Assembly (NCBI GenBank): GCA_002887195.1
Contig: PJAB01000303.1
Coordinates: 1 to 30,230, forward strand
From: Chrysochromulina parva
Taxonomy: Eukaryota; Haptophyta; Prymnesiales; Chrysochromulinaceae
Reading direction: 5' to 3'
DNA: 30,230 nt
Part shown: piece by piece, positions 20,147 through 29,189 of the stretch
Layout of the letters: each line of letters starts with the position of its first letter
Numbering within the stretch: the stretch's first letter is position 1
Translations under genes and position numbers: made by a program
The notes under the pieces: generated by a model
Seen by the model: only the letters and a program-made list of their open reading frames with translations
Databases searched by the model: none
Told to the model about the DNA's origin: nothing

Positions 20147-20659
20147 TTACTCGCCCGTTCGCTGGCGCTTGCCATCATTGCCGCCAAACCGCTTGCCGTC
20201 GTTCACGCCAAATGTGCTGGACGCGCCGGGAAGATCGGCACGCAGCGCAATTCGTGCGAGGTGCTCGTGCGCCGCGCCGACGATGCGGTTGTGCCGAGCG
20301 ATGGTCTCCAAATCGCTCGCCTCGTCGCGTGCCAGCAGCGCCGGCGGCGGCGCTTGATCCTCCTGCTCCTTGTCGAGCATCGTCGAGAGCAAGGCTGGTA
20401 CGGCGGCCGTGCTCACGCCGGGCGCCGTGGCTGTCTCGAAGCTGCGCACCGAGGATGGCACGGCAAAGTGCCGCTCGAGTAGCTCCTGCGAGTTCCGATC
20501 CGTCGTGCGATCCTGAAGCATCACGAGCTGCTTTGAGAGTTGCTCAAACTGCTGCAGCACGGTGCCAAACCGGCCACCACCGCGTCCGGCATCAAAGTTG
20601 CGTAGCGAGCGCTTGAGCTCTTCCGCTCGGTGCTCAGCGGAGATGAGCAAGGATTGCAT
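20147..20659 (-). CDS. MED8: Mediator complex subunit 8
   Basis: A single exon of 170 residues from the ATG at 20659 (MQSLLISAEHRAEELKRSL). The frame continues upstream with a low-complexity Cys/Pro/Val stretch and another ATG at 20737, which I reject as leader. A first helix with a conserved-looking Leu pattern is followed by FGTVLQQFEQLSKQLVMLQDR, matching the MED8 segment that packs in the Mediator head. Next come a Val/Pro-rich loop (HFAVPSSVRSF, like the family's IPLVLSP region) and an acidic helix ending in a heptad-like segment (DLETIARHNRIVGAAHEHL). MED8 is a head-module subunit linking Mediator to RNA polymerase II initiation factors. The protein is shorter than animal MED8 (about 268), close to the conserved core alone. 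Other coiled-coil proteins are the alternative. Confidence 0.7.
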   Translation of the reverse strand: MQSLLISAEHRAEELKRSLRNFDAGRGGGRFGTVLQQFEQLSKQLVMLQDRTTDRNSQELLERHFAVPSSVRSFETATAPGVSTAAVPALLSTMLDKEQEDQAPPPALLARDEASDLETIARHNRIVGAAHEHLARIALRADLPGASSTFGVNDGKRFGGNDGKRQRTGE

Positions 20660-21127
20660 TGATACCGGTAAAAAGACACCGGGGGGAGCCGGGACACACA
20701 CGGGACACACGGGACACGCGGACGCACAAAGGCACACAGACCAATCTCACAGTCTCTGCAGATGCTGTTCAACACAACGCGCTCTCTCTCCGGACGGGTG
20801 CCTAAGCACAGGACTATCACCATGGACGAAGGTGTGGCCGACACAGCCCGTGGTAACACTACCCGTAGTAACACAGGGCGTTAATCGGCAAAGCTTGGGG
20901 GAAGAGAAGGCGCCGGCCCGGCGGGCTAAGATACCGTAACTCAACCGCGCCGGTAGCTTATTGTATATGAAAGCCTTTTCTAGCAACGCCCGCGAAGTCG
21001 TCCCTGTGAAAATAGACGAGCTCAGAACGACGCGAATGTAACGAAATGACTTCCCCCCAAAAGGCCCCCGGATTAATCCCGATCGACACACAAGCATCGC
21101 CGCCCCGCCCACATCGGCCACCTAATC
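20660..21127. promoter_or_regulatory. Divergent promoter region, MED8 / ion channel
   Basis: These 468 bases lie between opposite start codons. Two near-copies of CCCGTRGTAACAC (20848-20860 and 20863-20875) and a run of GGGACACACGGGACACRCGG words (20691-20720) stand out. No known motif is recognised. Confidence 0.4.
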
Positions 21128-24066
21128 ATGATGTTGAAACAACTGGGTGGGCCGCTTGTGGCGAAGGCGGCGGAGGGTGCCCGACCTAAATCGCCGTCTT
21201 TCGGCGAGTGTGGCGCCTCTAGGACTACGGAGTATTCCGTTGACGTTCAGAGCAATGCGCGAAAGGAAATCCGAAGGCCCAATCGTCTCTGGCGATGTCT
21301 AGTCTATACCACCATCGACCCACGCAGCAGCACTATGCTCGCGTATTGGGATGCGGCAACAACCTGCTCGCTGATCTTCACCGCAATCGTCACGCCCGTC
21401 GAGGTGGCCTTTTTGACGCCACCTCCACAAGAGCTACGGTGGGAGAATACGTTGTTCCTCATCAACCGCGCCGTCGACTGCATCTTCATCATCGACATGC
21501 TGATACAGTTTCGTATGGCTTATCAGGTCGATACGATACATGGCGTGCAGTGGATCCAGCATCCTACTAAGGTCGCAAGGCACTACCTCAGTTCGTATTG
21601 GTTTTGGGTGGACGTAGCGTCGATCTTGACGTCCGTCATCGACCTCGTCGGGGAGGATGACAAAAGTGCGGATCTCAAGGTGATCCGCGTGGTCCGAGCG
21701 CTCCGCCTGGTGAAGCTGGTGAAGCTCTTCCGTGTGTCGCGCATCTTCAAGCGGTGGGAGATGCGCATGTCGATCAACTACGCGAATCTCACACTCTTCG
21801 TCGTCATGCTCATGGTCTGCCTCGCGTGCCACTGGTGTGCATGCGTCTGGGGGTTGCAGGCCACCTTTTACCCGCTTGACTCGTGGATGGGCGCCAAAGA
21901 ACACTGCATCGAGTGGGGCCATTCCAACCAAACAGTGGCGATTGCGATGCTGACTGACGGGTCGTGTGCGCCCGATTGGCGCTGCGAAGTTGGTACCTGT
22001 GCAAACGGCCAATGCTCTGGCGGCATCGCCTGCTCCTCGTGGGATCAGCTCTACCTCTACTCGCTCTACTTTTCGGTGATGACGATGGTGTCGATCGGCT
22101 ACGGTGACATCACTGCGGGGCCCTTCAACCAGGTGGAGCAGCTGGTTGCCGTGTTCCTCATGCTGCTGACGTGCATGATATGGGCTTACCTCGTCGGCGT
22201 CTTCTGCTCGTTAGCTATCGAGTCGCCCCAAGTCCAAGCCTTTCGAACAAGCATGACGCAGCTCAATTCGCTCATGTTGGAGCACCAGGTGACTCCATCC
22301 AAAAGGAGTGCCATGGATTGCATCTTGATTGCATATGTGACTCCGTCTAAAAAGAGTGCCTCGAGTGGCACTGATTGACTTGGACGACCCCTGATGACCC
22401 CTGATGACCTCGGATTGCCACCCTTTGCCACCCTCGTCATCAGTTGCCTCCGGCCACGCGCATCCAGCTGCGCGAGTACATGCACACTACGAACCAATCC
22501 CTACGTGCCGCCGTGGAGACCAAGGAGGTGCTGGGGAAGCTCTCGCCGGCGATGCAGGGCGAGCTGTCCCTCATAGTCAACGAGGCCACCCTCGGGTGCG
22601 TCTGGTACTTATGCCTCCCCGGCATCGAGGTCGGACTGCTCCTTGAGCTCGCGTCACAGCTTCGGACCAGCATCTTCTCGCCCATGGAGATCTGTCCGAC
22701 CGGATTCCTGTTCATCATCCATACGGGGCGCGTGCTCTACATCTTCCGGCCACGCGGCCGGGGCAGCATCTTGGGCGAAGATATCCTTTTGAACAATCCC
22801 AACCTCGAGTTGAGCACCCCAGCCATAGCCCTGGCCTACACGACCACTGAGTACTTTGACCGTTCCACGCTCGCCACAACCATCGCCTCATTCCCCGCAT
22901 CTTTGGTGCGGCTGAACGTGGTACGGCGGCGGTTGGCATTGCGCCGCTGCATTCTCATAGAGGCGGAGCGGCGTACTTTTGGCGCCAAACCTCCCGTGCA
23001 CTTCCGCGGCCGTTTGTATCCCATCTATGACAAGGACCTCGCAAAGAAAATGCGTGACGAAAAGATGGCAAAATTGGCCGTAAAGGCGAAGAGGGAGGTG
23101 ATCTCTTCGATTGCGCGCGGCATTGCCCTCCGCGCGCCTAGATCGCTAGCGGCGGCACGGTGGGCAGCAGTCTCTGTGGCCGAAGGAGACAAAAGTGGCG
23201 TGACAGTTACCCTAAGGCCACTTCTAAAGGAGTCGAATGGCAAGGGCGAGCCGGAGGGATTCTTGTCGCGGAAGCAAGCAGGCTTGTCGCGCAAGCAGAT
23301 TGTGCGCGCAAGCCGCAGGCTCACGAAGTCAGAGGTGGTGCGCGAGAAGCTTTTGGAGAGGCATAAGCACGCGTCCACGATGGAGGCGGCCAGGTTATAT
23401 GGTATGAAGATGCGCGCCAACGCGATGCTTCGGGACCTACAACATCACGAGGTCAAGGAGTCGAAGCTTGGTCGTTCTGCCTCGAGCTCTACTGGGGGCG
23501 GCCTTTCCCCTGGGTGTACGCCACCAGTGTCGGACGTTTCGCATAACACCCCCGCTCCCCCGCGTTCACGGGCACCGACCCCCTTTCACCCCGCTCCTCC
23601 GCTTTCACGGGCACCGACCCTCTCGCCCGAAATGGAGGCGAGCTTGAATGCACTCATCGAGATGCAGGTTCAGAGCGCATTTCGATCCTTGGTCCCGGAG
23701 ATCACGGCCGCATTTGTTGCCGACCTGAAGCACGAGAGCAAGTCTAAACGGCACGGACAGTTCCGCCCCGATGAGGAGCGTAAGGTCGACTATGCGCCAG
23801 AGAGCAACGGCTCGCAACCGCCTCGCGTGCTGGGCTGTGCCGCTCAAGGGCTGACCCCAGCGGCACAGCCAAATGTCCAACGACCCCAGCCGCCGAACGC
23901 TTCGCGTCCGAGAACGGCCTGGGCAAGTAGGGCGAGCCGGTACACTTACACGCCGCCCAGCATGCAGCAGCGAGATGTGCCCCGTGTGCAGCACGGAGCG
24001 CCCGATATTTCAGGAGCGAGCTCAGGGGAAAGAGATCTTCTTGCTGCGGCCTGCCTCTCTGCGTGA
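21128..24066 (+). CDS. EAG/CNG-like voltage-gated K+ channel (two exons)
   Basis: Exons 21128-22288 and 22444-24066 give about 927 residues. The join LMLEHQ|LPPATRIQLREYM is phase 0 and restores the C-linker. Six membrane segments are readable: S1 near 70-96, S2 108-131, S3 155-173, S4 183-209 with spaced Arg/Lys (IRVVRALRLVKLVKLFRVSR), S5 216-241 and S6 338-363. The selectivity filter SIGYGD at 322-327 predicts K+ selectivity. A cyclic-nucleotide-binding-like fold follows (FLFIIHTGRVLYIF...GSILGEDILL), but the usual phosphate-binding-cassette Arg is not visible, so cAMP binding is doubtful. The region before S1 is short (about 70 residues), with no PAS domain. The C-terminal 250 residues are basic, then Pro/Ser-rich. 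The S5-pore loop is unusually long and cysteine-rich. Confidence 0.93.
22289..22443 (+). repeat. Channel gene intron with duplicated donor segment
   Basis: The donor is CACCAG|GTGACTCC and the acceptor CATCAG|TTGCC. The first 24 intron bases (22289-22312) recur at 22337-22360 with three mismatches. Downstream fill is TGATGACCCC and TTGCCACCC words. Confidence 0.85.
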
Positions 24067-24596
24067 CGACATTGACCTGGTGCACTTGTAACGCTTGACG
24101 AGCCGCATGGCGGCTAATGGCGGCTTTATGGCGGCTCAGTTCGTCATATTACATACTTAGGTTCTTCGTTTCATAGCACATAGGTTGTAATACGCTGGTA
24201 TGTACCGGCCGGTCCTAGAACTTGTTACGCCTAAAGGTAGCAAAATCCCAAAAGGTAACGTTAAACGTAAAAACTACTCGTCGTAATCGAGTAGTACTAG
24301 TATAGCTACTATAACACCCCGCACGCGATTCGCCCAGCTCGGCCAGGCTCCAGGGCCAGACCGTGCGTGAATCACCGAACGGCCACACGTTACACACTCC
24401 CGTCACACACAGTCACACTGGACTCTCAGACCCGCGCCAGAATACTCAAATAATCGACACACCTGCTCGCAGCGTGGGCACGCTCCATTGTCCGTGGCAC
24501 GCTCTGACATAGGCTGACTCGGACTTGAATTTACACCCACACACCCACAGCGCAAGCCTCTAGTGTAAGCAGTGTGTACGCCTCGCGCCCTCGCCT
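24067..24596. other. Convergent 3' region, channel / esterase
   Basis: No supported gene. Three copies of ATGGCGGCT occur at 24108-24135. The stretch 24140-24310 is AT-rich for this window. A minus-strand frame (24403-24690) is cysteine-rich but has no ATG and overlaps the esterase's last exon. Confidence 0.4.
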
Positions 24597-26573
24597 CTAG
24601 TAGTACAAGCCGTCGGTGGCACCGTGCACATTCGACTCGACGAGACGTAGGAACATCTCCGCCCAGTGGTGAGGTATGCCTGGGAAGCAAAAATGGCGGC
24701 AGGGGCCGTCGGGCGTGCGTGCATCCGAGCGCATGTCCGCCGGATGCGAGATGTTGAGCACGTGTGTTTTGAGCCGTTTCGCATGATACCTGCCGCTCAG
24801 AGGCGCGCAGAGGCAGTCAGAGGCAATCAGAGGCACTTAGAGGCACTCAGTCTCAGAGGCAATCACCAATTGCGAGGCATAAGTCGTTTCGCATGACTTA
24901 CCCAAACTCGGCTGCCCATGCACGCTCGGCGGCTCGCAGCTTGCCCAGGTGGCTCTGCAGATGGGTCCCTTCGAAGAGAACGGCGGTCGGATTGGAGTCA
25001 TACCAAAAGTTCGGCTGTTTATAGTCCCGCTCGGAGGCGCTCGCGGCACTGGGGAAAGTGTTGGGTTGCATCACGGAGTTGCAACCCTTGTGCCCATCAG
25101 CGGAGGTGACTATGATCACGTTGCCCGTAAACGCGGAGATTGAGTTCACGTATGTGGCCACTTCGCGCACCATCGTGGTGAACTTGAGGCTGAAGACGTC
25201 GCAGTCGCGCCAGATCGTCTCGTACACATCGTTGGTAAAGCCCATGCCTGTGCAGGGGGTACAAGGTTGTTTACTAGGGTCAGGGTGAGTTCGAGAAAGC
25301 TATAAAGAAATAGCCGACAGGTGTGGTGGATGTTAGTGGATAGTGCTACGATGTGGTCAGGGAATTCCTTAGCGCGAAACGGCGACGCCCTTGCCTGTCA
25401 GAGGGAGGTAGCCATCCGCCGAGGTGCGAAGAGGTCCGTTGACGCCATCGGCGTGGCACTTTGCCAGCTCGCTTGGGTAAAGGTACTCCTTCCACCAGTT
25501 ATCACCCACTGAGAGCACAAGCGTCTTGAGTGTCGCTGCGCGTGCCTGCGAGACGGAAAGGAGAGACCGTCGTGCCGTCAGTCAGCCAGTTATACCTGTG
25601 TCAGTATCGCGGTCCGCCCTCCGCGCTCACAAGCGCTCACCACACCTCCGTCCCTGCCTCCGTCTCAAAGTATACAGCGCGTGCCATGATGAGCACCGAT
25701 GGGCAGTGAGGAGGATAGGGCACTCTATCACGCACTCAGTACATGTATGCATTCAGCGGCAATCTACTTAGCAATCTACTCCTCTTCACACGCCGTGCTG
25801 AGAGATGCGGTGTCACACACCTCGAACGCCTGTGCCCATTTGGAGTGGGCGAGCCGATGGTGCGTGCTGTCTTCCCACCAGTACAGTAGCGATCGTTGGG
25901 AAGGCGGGCACGGTACGTCGGGGGAGCCCGAGGAGCCGCCTGACGAGGTCTCACACTCACTCACTTGCGTTGCCGTCATCGGGCGCAGCGTGTACGAGTT
26001 GACGAGGACGTCGGATCGATGGAAGTCGGAATGGGTCGCGCCGCCTGTCAGGGACTGGAAGGCGGCGAACATCTCTTGCAGGGCCGAATCGCCGACCCAG
26101 AGCATCGGCGACGCCCTCTCGTGCCCCTCGAGGGCGCTCGCCCATTCCCTCCATTGCTGGGGGCTTGCGACGGTGAGTGGCGAGAAGTAGCAGCCGTTCG
26201 ATGGCACCCACGTCCACGAGAGCGTTGCGACGTTCCTTTGGAAAGTCTGGGTCGAGCGATCGCGAAAGCACGCGTCGTAGAAGCGAGTGCACACCTCGGT
26301 CGCCTTTGCTAGGCCATCGGAGCAGGTTCCGAGCGGGCACATGTCGTACTTGTCACACACCAGCGGCTGTCCACCAGTCACGGATAGCCTCCCTGAGGTC
26401 GACGGGTTCCAAGTACCAATCGTGTACGCAGGGACTGTGGGCGAGAGCCATTGGTCGCCCTTGTCGTTGCGCATGTCGCATCGCAACAAGTGAGACCATA
26501 TCGCGCGTGCGTTCTGGTCCTGGTGGGCCGCGAATATTTCCACAACGAAGAGGTTGAAGAGGAGGAACCTCAT
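24597..26573 (-). CDS. Secreted PC-esterase-like (TBL/CAS1-type SGNH) protein, four exons
   Basis: Exons 26573-25821, 25545-25395, 25247-24902 and 24789-24597 give 480 residues, with all joins in phase (0, 1, 2). The ATG at 26573 (AACAATG) starts a signal peptide, MRFLLFNLFVVEIFAA. Residues 159-164 read WVGDSA, the GDS nucleophile motif; 290-295 lie in a VLSVGDNWW strand; 447-455 read CRHFCFPGI, matching the C-terminal catalytic His block usually written DCxHWCLPG. The family acylates or deacylates polysaccharides and glycoconjugates in the secretory pathway (plant TBL wall acetyltransferases, CASD1). Twelve or more cysteines fit an extracytoplasmic protein. The Asp expected three residues before His449 is Pro446, with Asp444 close by. 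The second intron has a GC donor. The substrate is unknown; cell-surface or scale glycans are plausible. Confidence 0.8.
24790..24901 (-). other. Esterase gene intron 3 with exon-edge copy
   Basis: The donor is TTTGG|GTAAGT and the acceptor GGCAG|GTATC, phase 2. The intron start (GTAAGTCATGCGAAACGAC) and the next exon's start (GTATCATGCGAAACGGC) share TCATGCGAAACG. The fill is GATTGCCTCTGAGTGCCTCT-like, in sense direction. Confidence 0.85.
25248..25394 (-). other. Esterase gene intron 2 (GC-AG)
   Basis: No GT donor restores the frame. ACAG|GCAAGG fits the known GC-AG donor consensus and keeps phase 1 with the acceptor TGCACAG|GCATGG. No exon-edge copy was seen. Confidence 0.65.
25546..25820 (-). 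other. Esterase gene intron 1 with internal exon-edge look-alikes
   Basis: The donor is TTCGAG|GTGTGT and the acceptor CTCGCAG|GCACGC, phase 0. Inside, near 25660-25690, a minus-strand segment (GGCACGCGCTGTATACTTTGAGACG) resembles the start of exon 2 (GGCACGCGCAGCGACACTCAAGACG). It is followed near 25640 by GAGGTGTGGTGAGC, which resembles the true donor. It could be a cryptic exon. Confidence 0.65.
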
Positions 26574-26719
26574 TGTTTGCATTTTTTGCAAATGGCGGTT
26601 GATCATCAGTGCGAGAGACAAAGGTGACACAGGAAAGGCATGCATGCGGATGTCTTCCGCATGTTTCGGTTCGTCCAACCCCACTATTCACAGCGCGTCT
26701 CTTCACAAGCGCCACGCAA
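26574..26719. promoter_or_regulatory. Short divergent promoter, esterase / PEX2
   Basis: Only 146 bases separate the two start codons, so the core promoters and both 5' untranslated regions must overlap or be very short. No recognisable TATA element. Confidence 0.5.
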
Positions 26720-27730
26720 ATGGCCGGGGCGGCAGCAATTCCAGCGGTGCTGGACGCGCTGCAGCTCGACGAGGAGCTCGAGGCGCTGCTGTACGCGCGC
26801 TGCGAGGCCGTCTGCAGGCATGCTGGCGGCAAGGTTGTCAATCGCTTCGAGCCAGAGCTGCGCGCAGTGCTACGCGCGGCGCTCTGGTACCTCTCCACTG
26901 TCAGCGGTGAGGCGACGCCGGCACAGCAGCTGCTCAACATGCACCGAGTGGCGGGTGCTGCGCTTCCTCGCGCGCTGCTCCAGAGAGGGCCTGCCCTCGA
27001 GCCGGCCAACTCGGAGGTCTATGGCCGAACGCTGCTTCGCGTGCCGCGCCGTAGCAGCGTGATCTACGGCGTGCTCACTGTGCTGCTGCCGTGGGCTTGG
27101 GCGCGGATTTCGCAACTGGGCATCGACCATCCCGAGCGGCTGCGATGGCTCCGATGGATGCGCTTCGCTGAGGGCTGGACGACCCTCGCGTCCGTGCTCG
27201 TCTCGGCCCATTTCGACGTCAGGGGGCGCTGGCCCACTCTCCCGATGGCGCTCGTGGGCATGCAACTCGTGTACACGCTGCCCAACAGGCCGTACGTGCC
27301 AAACTTGGAGTTCGCGTTGCAGCAGCGTATCTGGCGCGAGATGGCCGACGTGGCAGTCGCGGCGCGCGCGCTCTACCATTCGCGTGGTCGCCTCGTCGGC
27401 GCTGCGGCCGTGCGGGTGGCCCATTCCGCCGCTGCGCCTCCCGGCCCTCTGACCCGCTGTGTCCGGGCGGCGGCTGGGCGGTTAGGGCTGCTGGCGCCGA
27501 CCGAAGAGGACGATCCGGACGATGCCATCGACGCCGAGCGTCAGGGCTGCGTCTTCTGCGCTGCCCATCCGGCAAATACGCCGACGCCAGCCCCCTGCGG
27601 TCACATTTGCTGCTATTTTTGCGTCAGCGTGGCCCGGATGGCGAGCGCGCGCGCCACGTGCCCGCGCTGCAAGGTGTCGCTGCATGCCAGCCCGAGCACG
27701 CAGCGTGCAGTGCGGGTGATTGAGAGATAG
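26720..27730 (+). CDS. PEX2: Peroxisome biogenesis RING protein PEX2
   Basis: A single exon of 336 residues from ATG at 26720 (GCAAATGGCC); an in-frame start at 26609 would add 37 residues without family match. The N-terminal block IPAVLDALQLDEELEALLYARC, followed by VNRFEPELRAVLRAALWYLS and a QQLLNMH element, matches the Pex2/Pex12 domain order of PEX2. Hydrophobic segments near 147-170, 185-200 and 205-220 fit its membrane channel part. Residues 277-317 form a C3HC4 RING (CVFC ... CGHICCYFC ... CPRC). PEX2 works with PEX10 and PEX12 as the peroxisomal ubiquitin ligase that recycles the import receptor PEX5. PEX10 and PEX12 are the alternatives; the position and spacing of the RING and the N-terminal block favour PEX2. 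Confidence 0.9.
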   Translation: MAGAAAIPAVLDALQLDEELEALLYARCEAVCRHAGGKVVNRFEPELRAVLRAALWYLSTVSGEATPAQQLLNMHRVAGAALPRALLQRGPALEPANSEVYGRTLLRVPRRSSVIYGVLTVLLPWAWARISQLGIDHPERLRWLRWMRFAEGWTTLASVLVSAHFDVRGRWPTLPMALVGMQLVYTLPNRPYVPNLEFALQQRIWREMADVAVAARALYHSRGRLVGAAAVRVAHSAAAPPGPLTRCVRAAAGRLGLLAPTEEDDPDDAIDAERQGCVFCAAHPANTPTPAPCGHICCYFCVSVARMASARATCPRCKVSLHASPSTQRAVRVIER

Positions 27731-27956
27731 ATCGATTGTTCTTAAATATTCAGAAATTGACACAGCAGATTGATTTTGGGGGGATGAAAATCAATGACAC
27801 TCTGCACGCTCGCGCGCGCGTTAGCGGTGGTCGGCGCCGGTCGTGTGACATGGTGTGAACTTGAACTTGAACTTGTTTGCGGAATCAAATTGTCTCGGAG
27901 GTCATCGGAATCTCCTGCACACGGTCGCCGTCATCGCGGTGCAGACCCCACCGAGA
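27731..27956. other. Spacer after PEX2
   Basis: There is no gene. A T/A-rich stretch (27731-27795) follows the PEX2 stop and likely holds its 3' end. A short GAACTTGAACTTGAACTTG triplicate lies at 27857-27876. Confidence 0.4.
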
Positions 27957-28682
27957 ATGGCGACCGCGGTGCGACCTCTCAATGGCGACCTGCCCAGCCG
28001 CCATCTAGTGGTTAGAAATGCTGACGGCTCTGCAAGAATTTGTTCGGCTGATCTGCCAGGTTTAAAGGGCTACTCGAGCCAGCAGGATAGGCCACGCGAG
28101 GCTCGGAATCAGGTCACCGTTTCCTGCGGTGCTGGCACACAGGCCACCGTTTCCTGCGGTGCCGGCACACAGGCACAATTCACTGCAATCACGGGCCTCA
28201 TCTTCCCGAGCGAAGAAAGGACACCACTTCAGGACGCGTGGTCCTCGTCGTCAGCGGCCAGCAGCAGCTGCGCCTCCGACCTCGACCGCCTCGACAGTGC
28301 GCCGTATCAGCCACCTCAGCCTCTGGCGAGCTCCTCGATCTTGCCGCCGCCGCAGCAGCCTGCATGCCCTTGGCCCAGCCGCGTGCCATCGCCGCCCCTG
28401 TGCGCCGCACAGCGAGCGCCGTCAGGACCTCCCTCCACCGCCGCCGCAGCTACCGCCGCTGCGGGTTCGATTCAGGACACCGTTGACCCCGTCGGTCTCG
28501 AAAGCACAGTCCCTGTGGGCGCGTCAGAGGCTCCCTCCGCACCGCCGGCCTGCACCGGTATCTTGAGCGAAGTTCCGAAGTTCCCCTCGTCGGCCGAGAT
28601 GCTATTCCGACGAGCCTCGGGCCCCTTTACCGGGTACCCAGTCGTGAGGAGGGCACGCAGCTCGTGGCAAACGAACCGCTGA
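27957..28682 (+). CDS. Hypothetical Ser/Pro/Ala-rich protein
   Basis: Not recognised. A single frame of 241 residues from the first ATG (MATAVRPLNGD). It has a basic, non-repetitive start, a tandem ten-residue duplication (VTVSCGAGTQ-like, from a 30-bp direct repeat at about 28111-28170), a Ser-rich stretch (WSSSSAASSSCASD), then long Pro/Ala/Ser-rich sequence ending RRARSSWQTNR. No signal peptide or membrane segment. It may be a disordered regulatory protein, or a chance frame in GC-rich DNA. The opposite strand is also open but shows no better product. Confidence 0.35.
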   Translation: MATAVRPLNGDLPSRHLVVRNADGSARICSADLPGLKGYSSQQDRPREARNQVTVSCGAGTQATVSCGAGTQAQFTAITGLIFPSEERTPLQDAWSSSSAASSSCASDLDRLDSAPYQPPQPLASSSILPPPQQPACPWPSRVPSPPLCAAQRAPSGPPSTAAAATAAAGSIQDTVDPVGLESTVPVGASEAPSAPPACTGILSEVPKFPSSAEMLFRRASGPFTGYPVVRRARSSWQTNR

Positions 28683-29189
28683 GAGCGGAAGGAGACGAGT
28701 GCTGCTGAGGAGAGGAAGCTTGTGAACTCAGCAGCCGCAGCGCCGATCGCGGCGGCACATGGCGAAGTATCTTCCTCCAGCGCGGCGTATCTGCGCCGTA
28801 TAAGGGTAAGCGGTGAAGTGTTAGTGTATGGCTCAGTACACATCGGTAAAGTAAGAACGTCACACCATACACCTGCACGTCCAACACGTCTCTCTTCTGT
28901 TGCCGCCATGCCATGCTGACACCTTGGCCCGGTCGAATCGGCCATTGAACGCACGCCTCGCGCCGCCGCGAGAAGCGAACGCTCCGCGCCCTGCTATTCG
29001 TCGAATTTCCTTCAAACTGTTCATCTGCTCCGCCCGTACAACGCCGGCGAGTCCTGGTCCAACGGCATCGCGTCGAAATCGCGGCCATGCGATGCCAGCG
29101 GAAAGCGCAAGGCGACCACCACGGCGGCGCCCACACGGCCAGGAGGAGAATGAGGCACGGCTTTCCATGTAGGAGTCTCAGACCCGATC
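28683..29189. other. Intergenic region before the ShKT-like gene's 3' end
   Basis: No supported gene. Frames on both strands are short and unlike known families. It should contain the 3' untranslated regions of the two converging flanking genes. Confidence 0.35.

Noticed and set aside
24403..24690. Cysteine-rich minus-strand frame resembling a zinc-ribbon protein
   Set aside because: It has no ATG at its start, overlaps the last esterase exon in another frame, and the cysteines arise from the same GC-rich codons.
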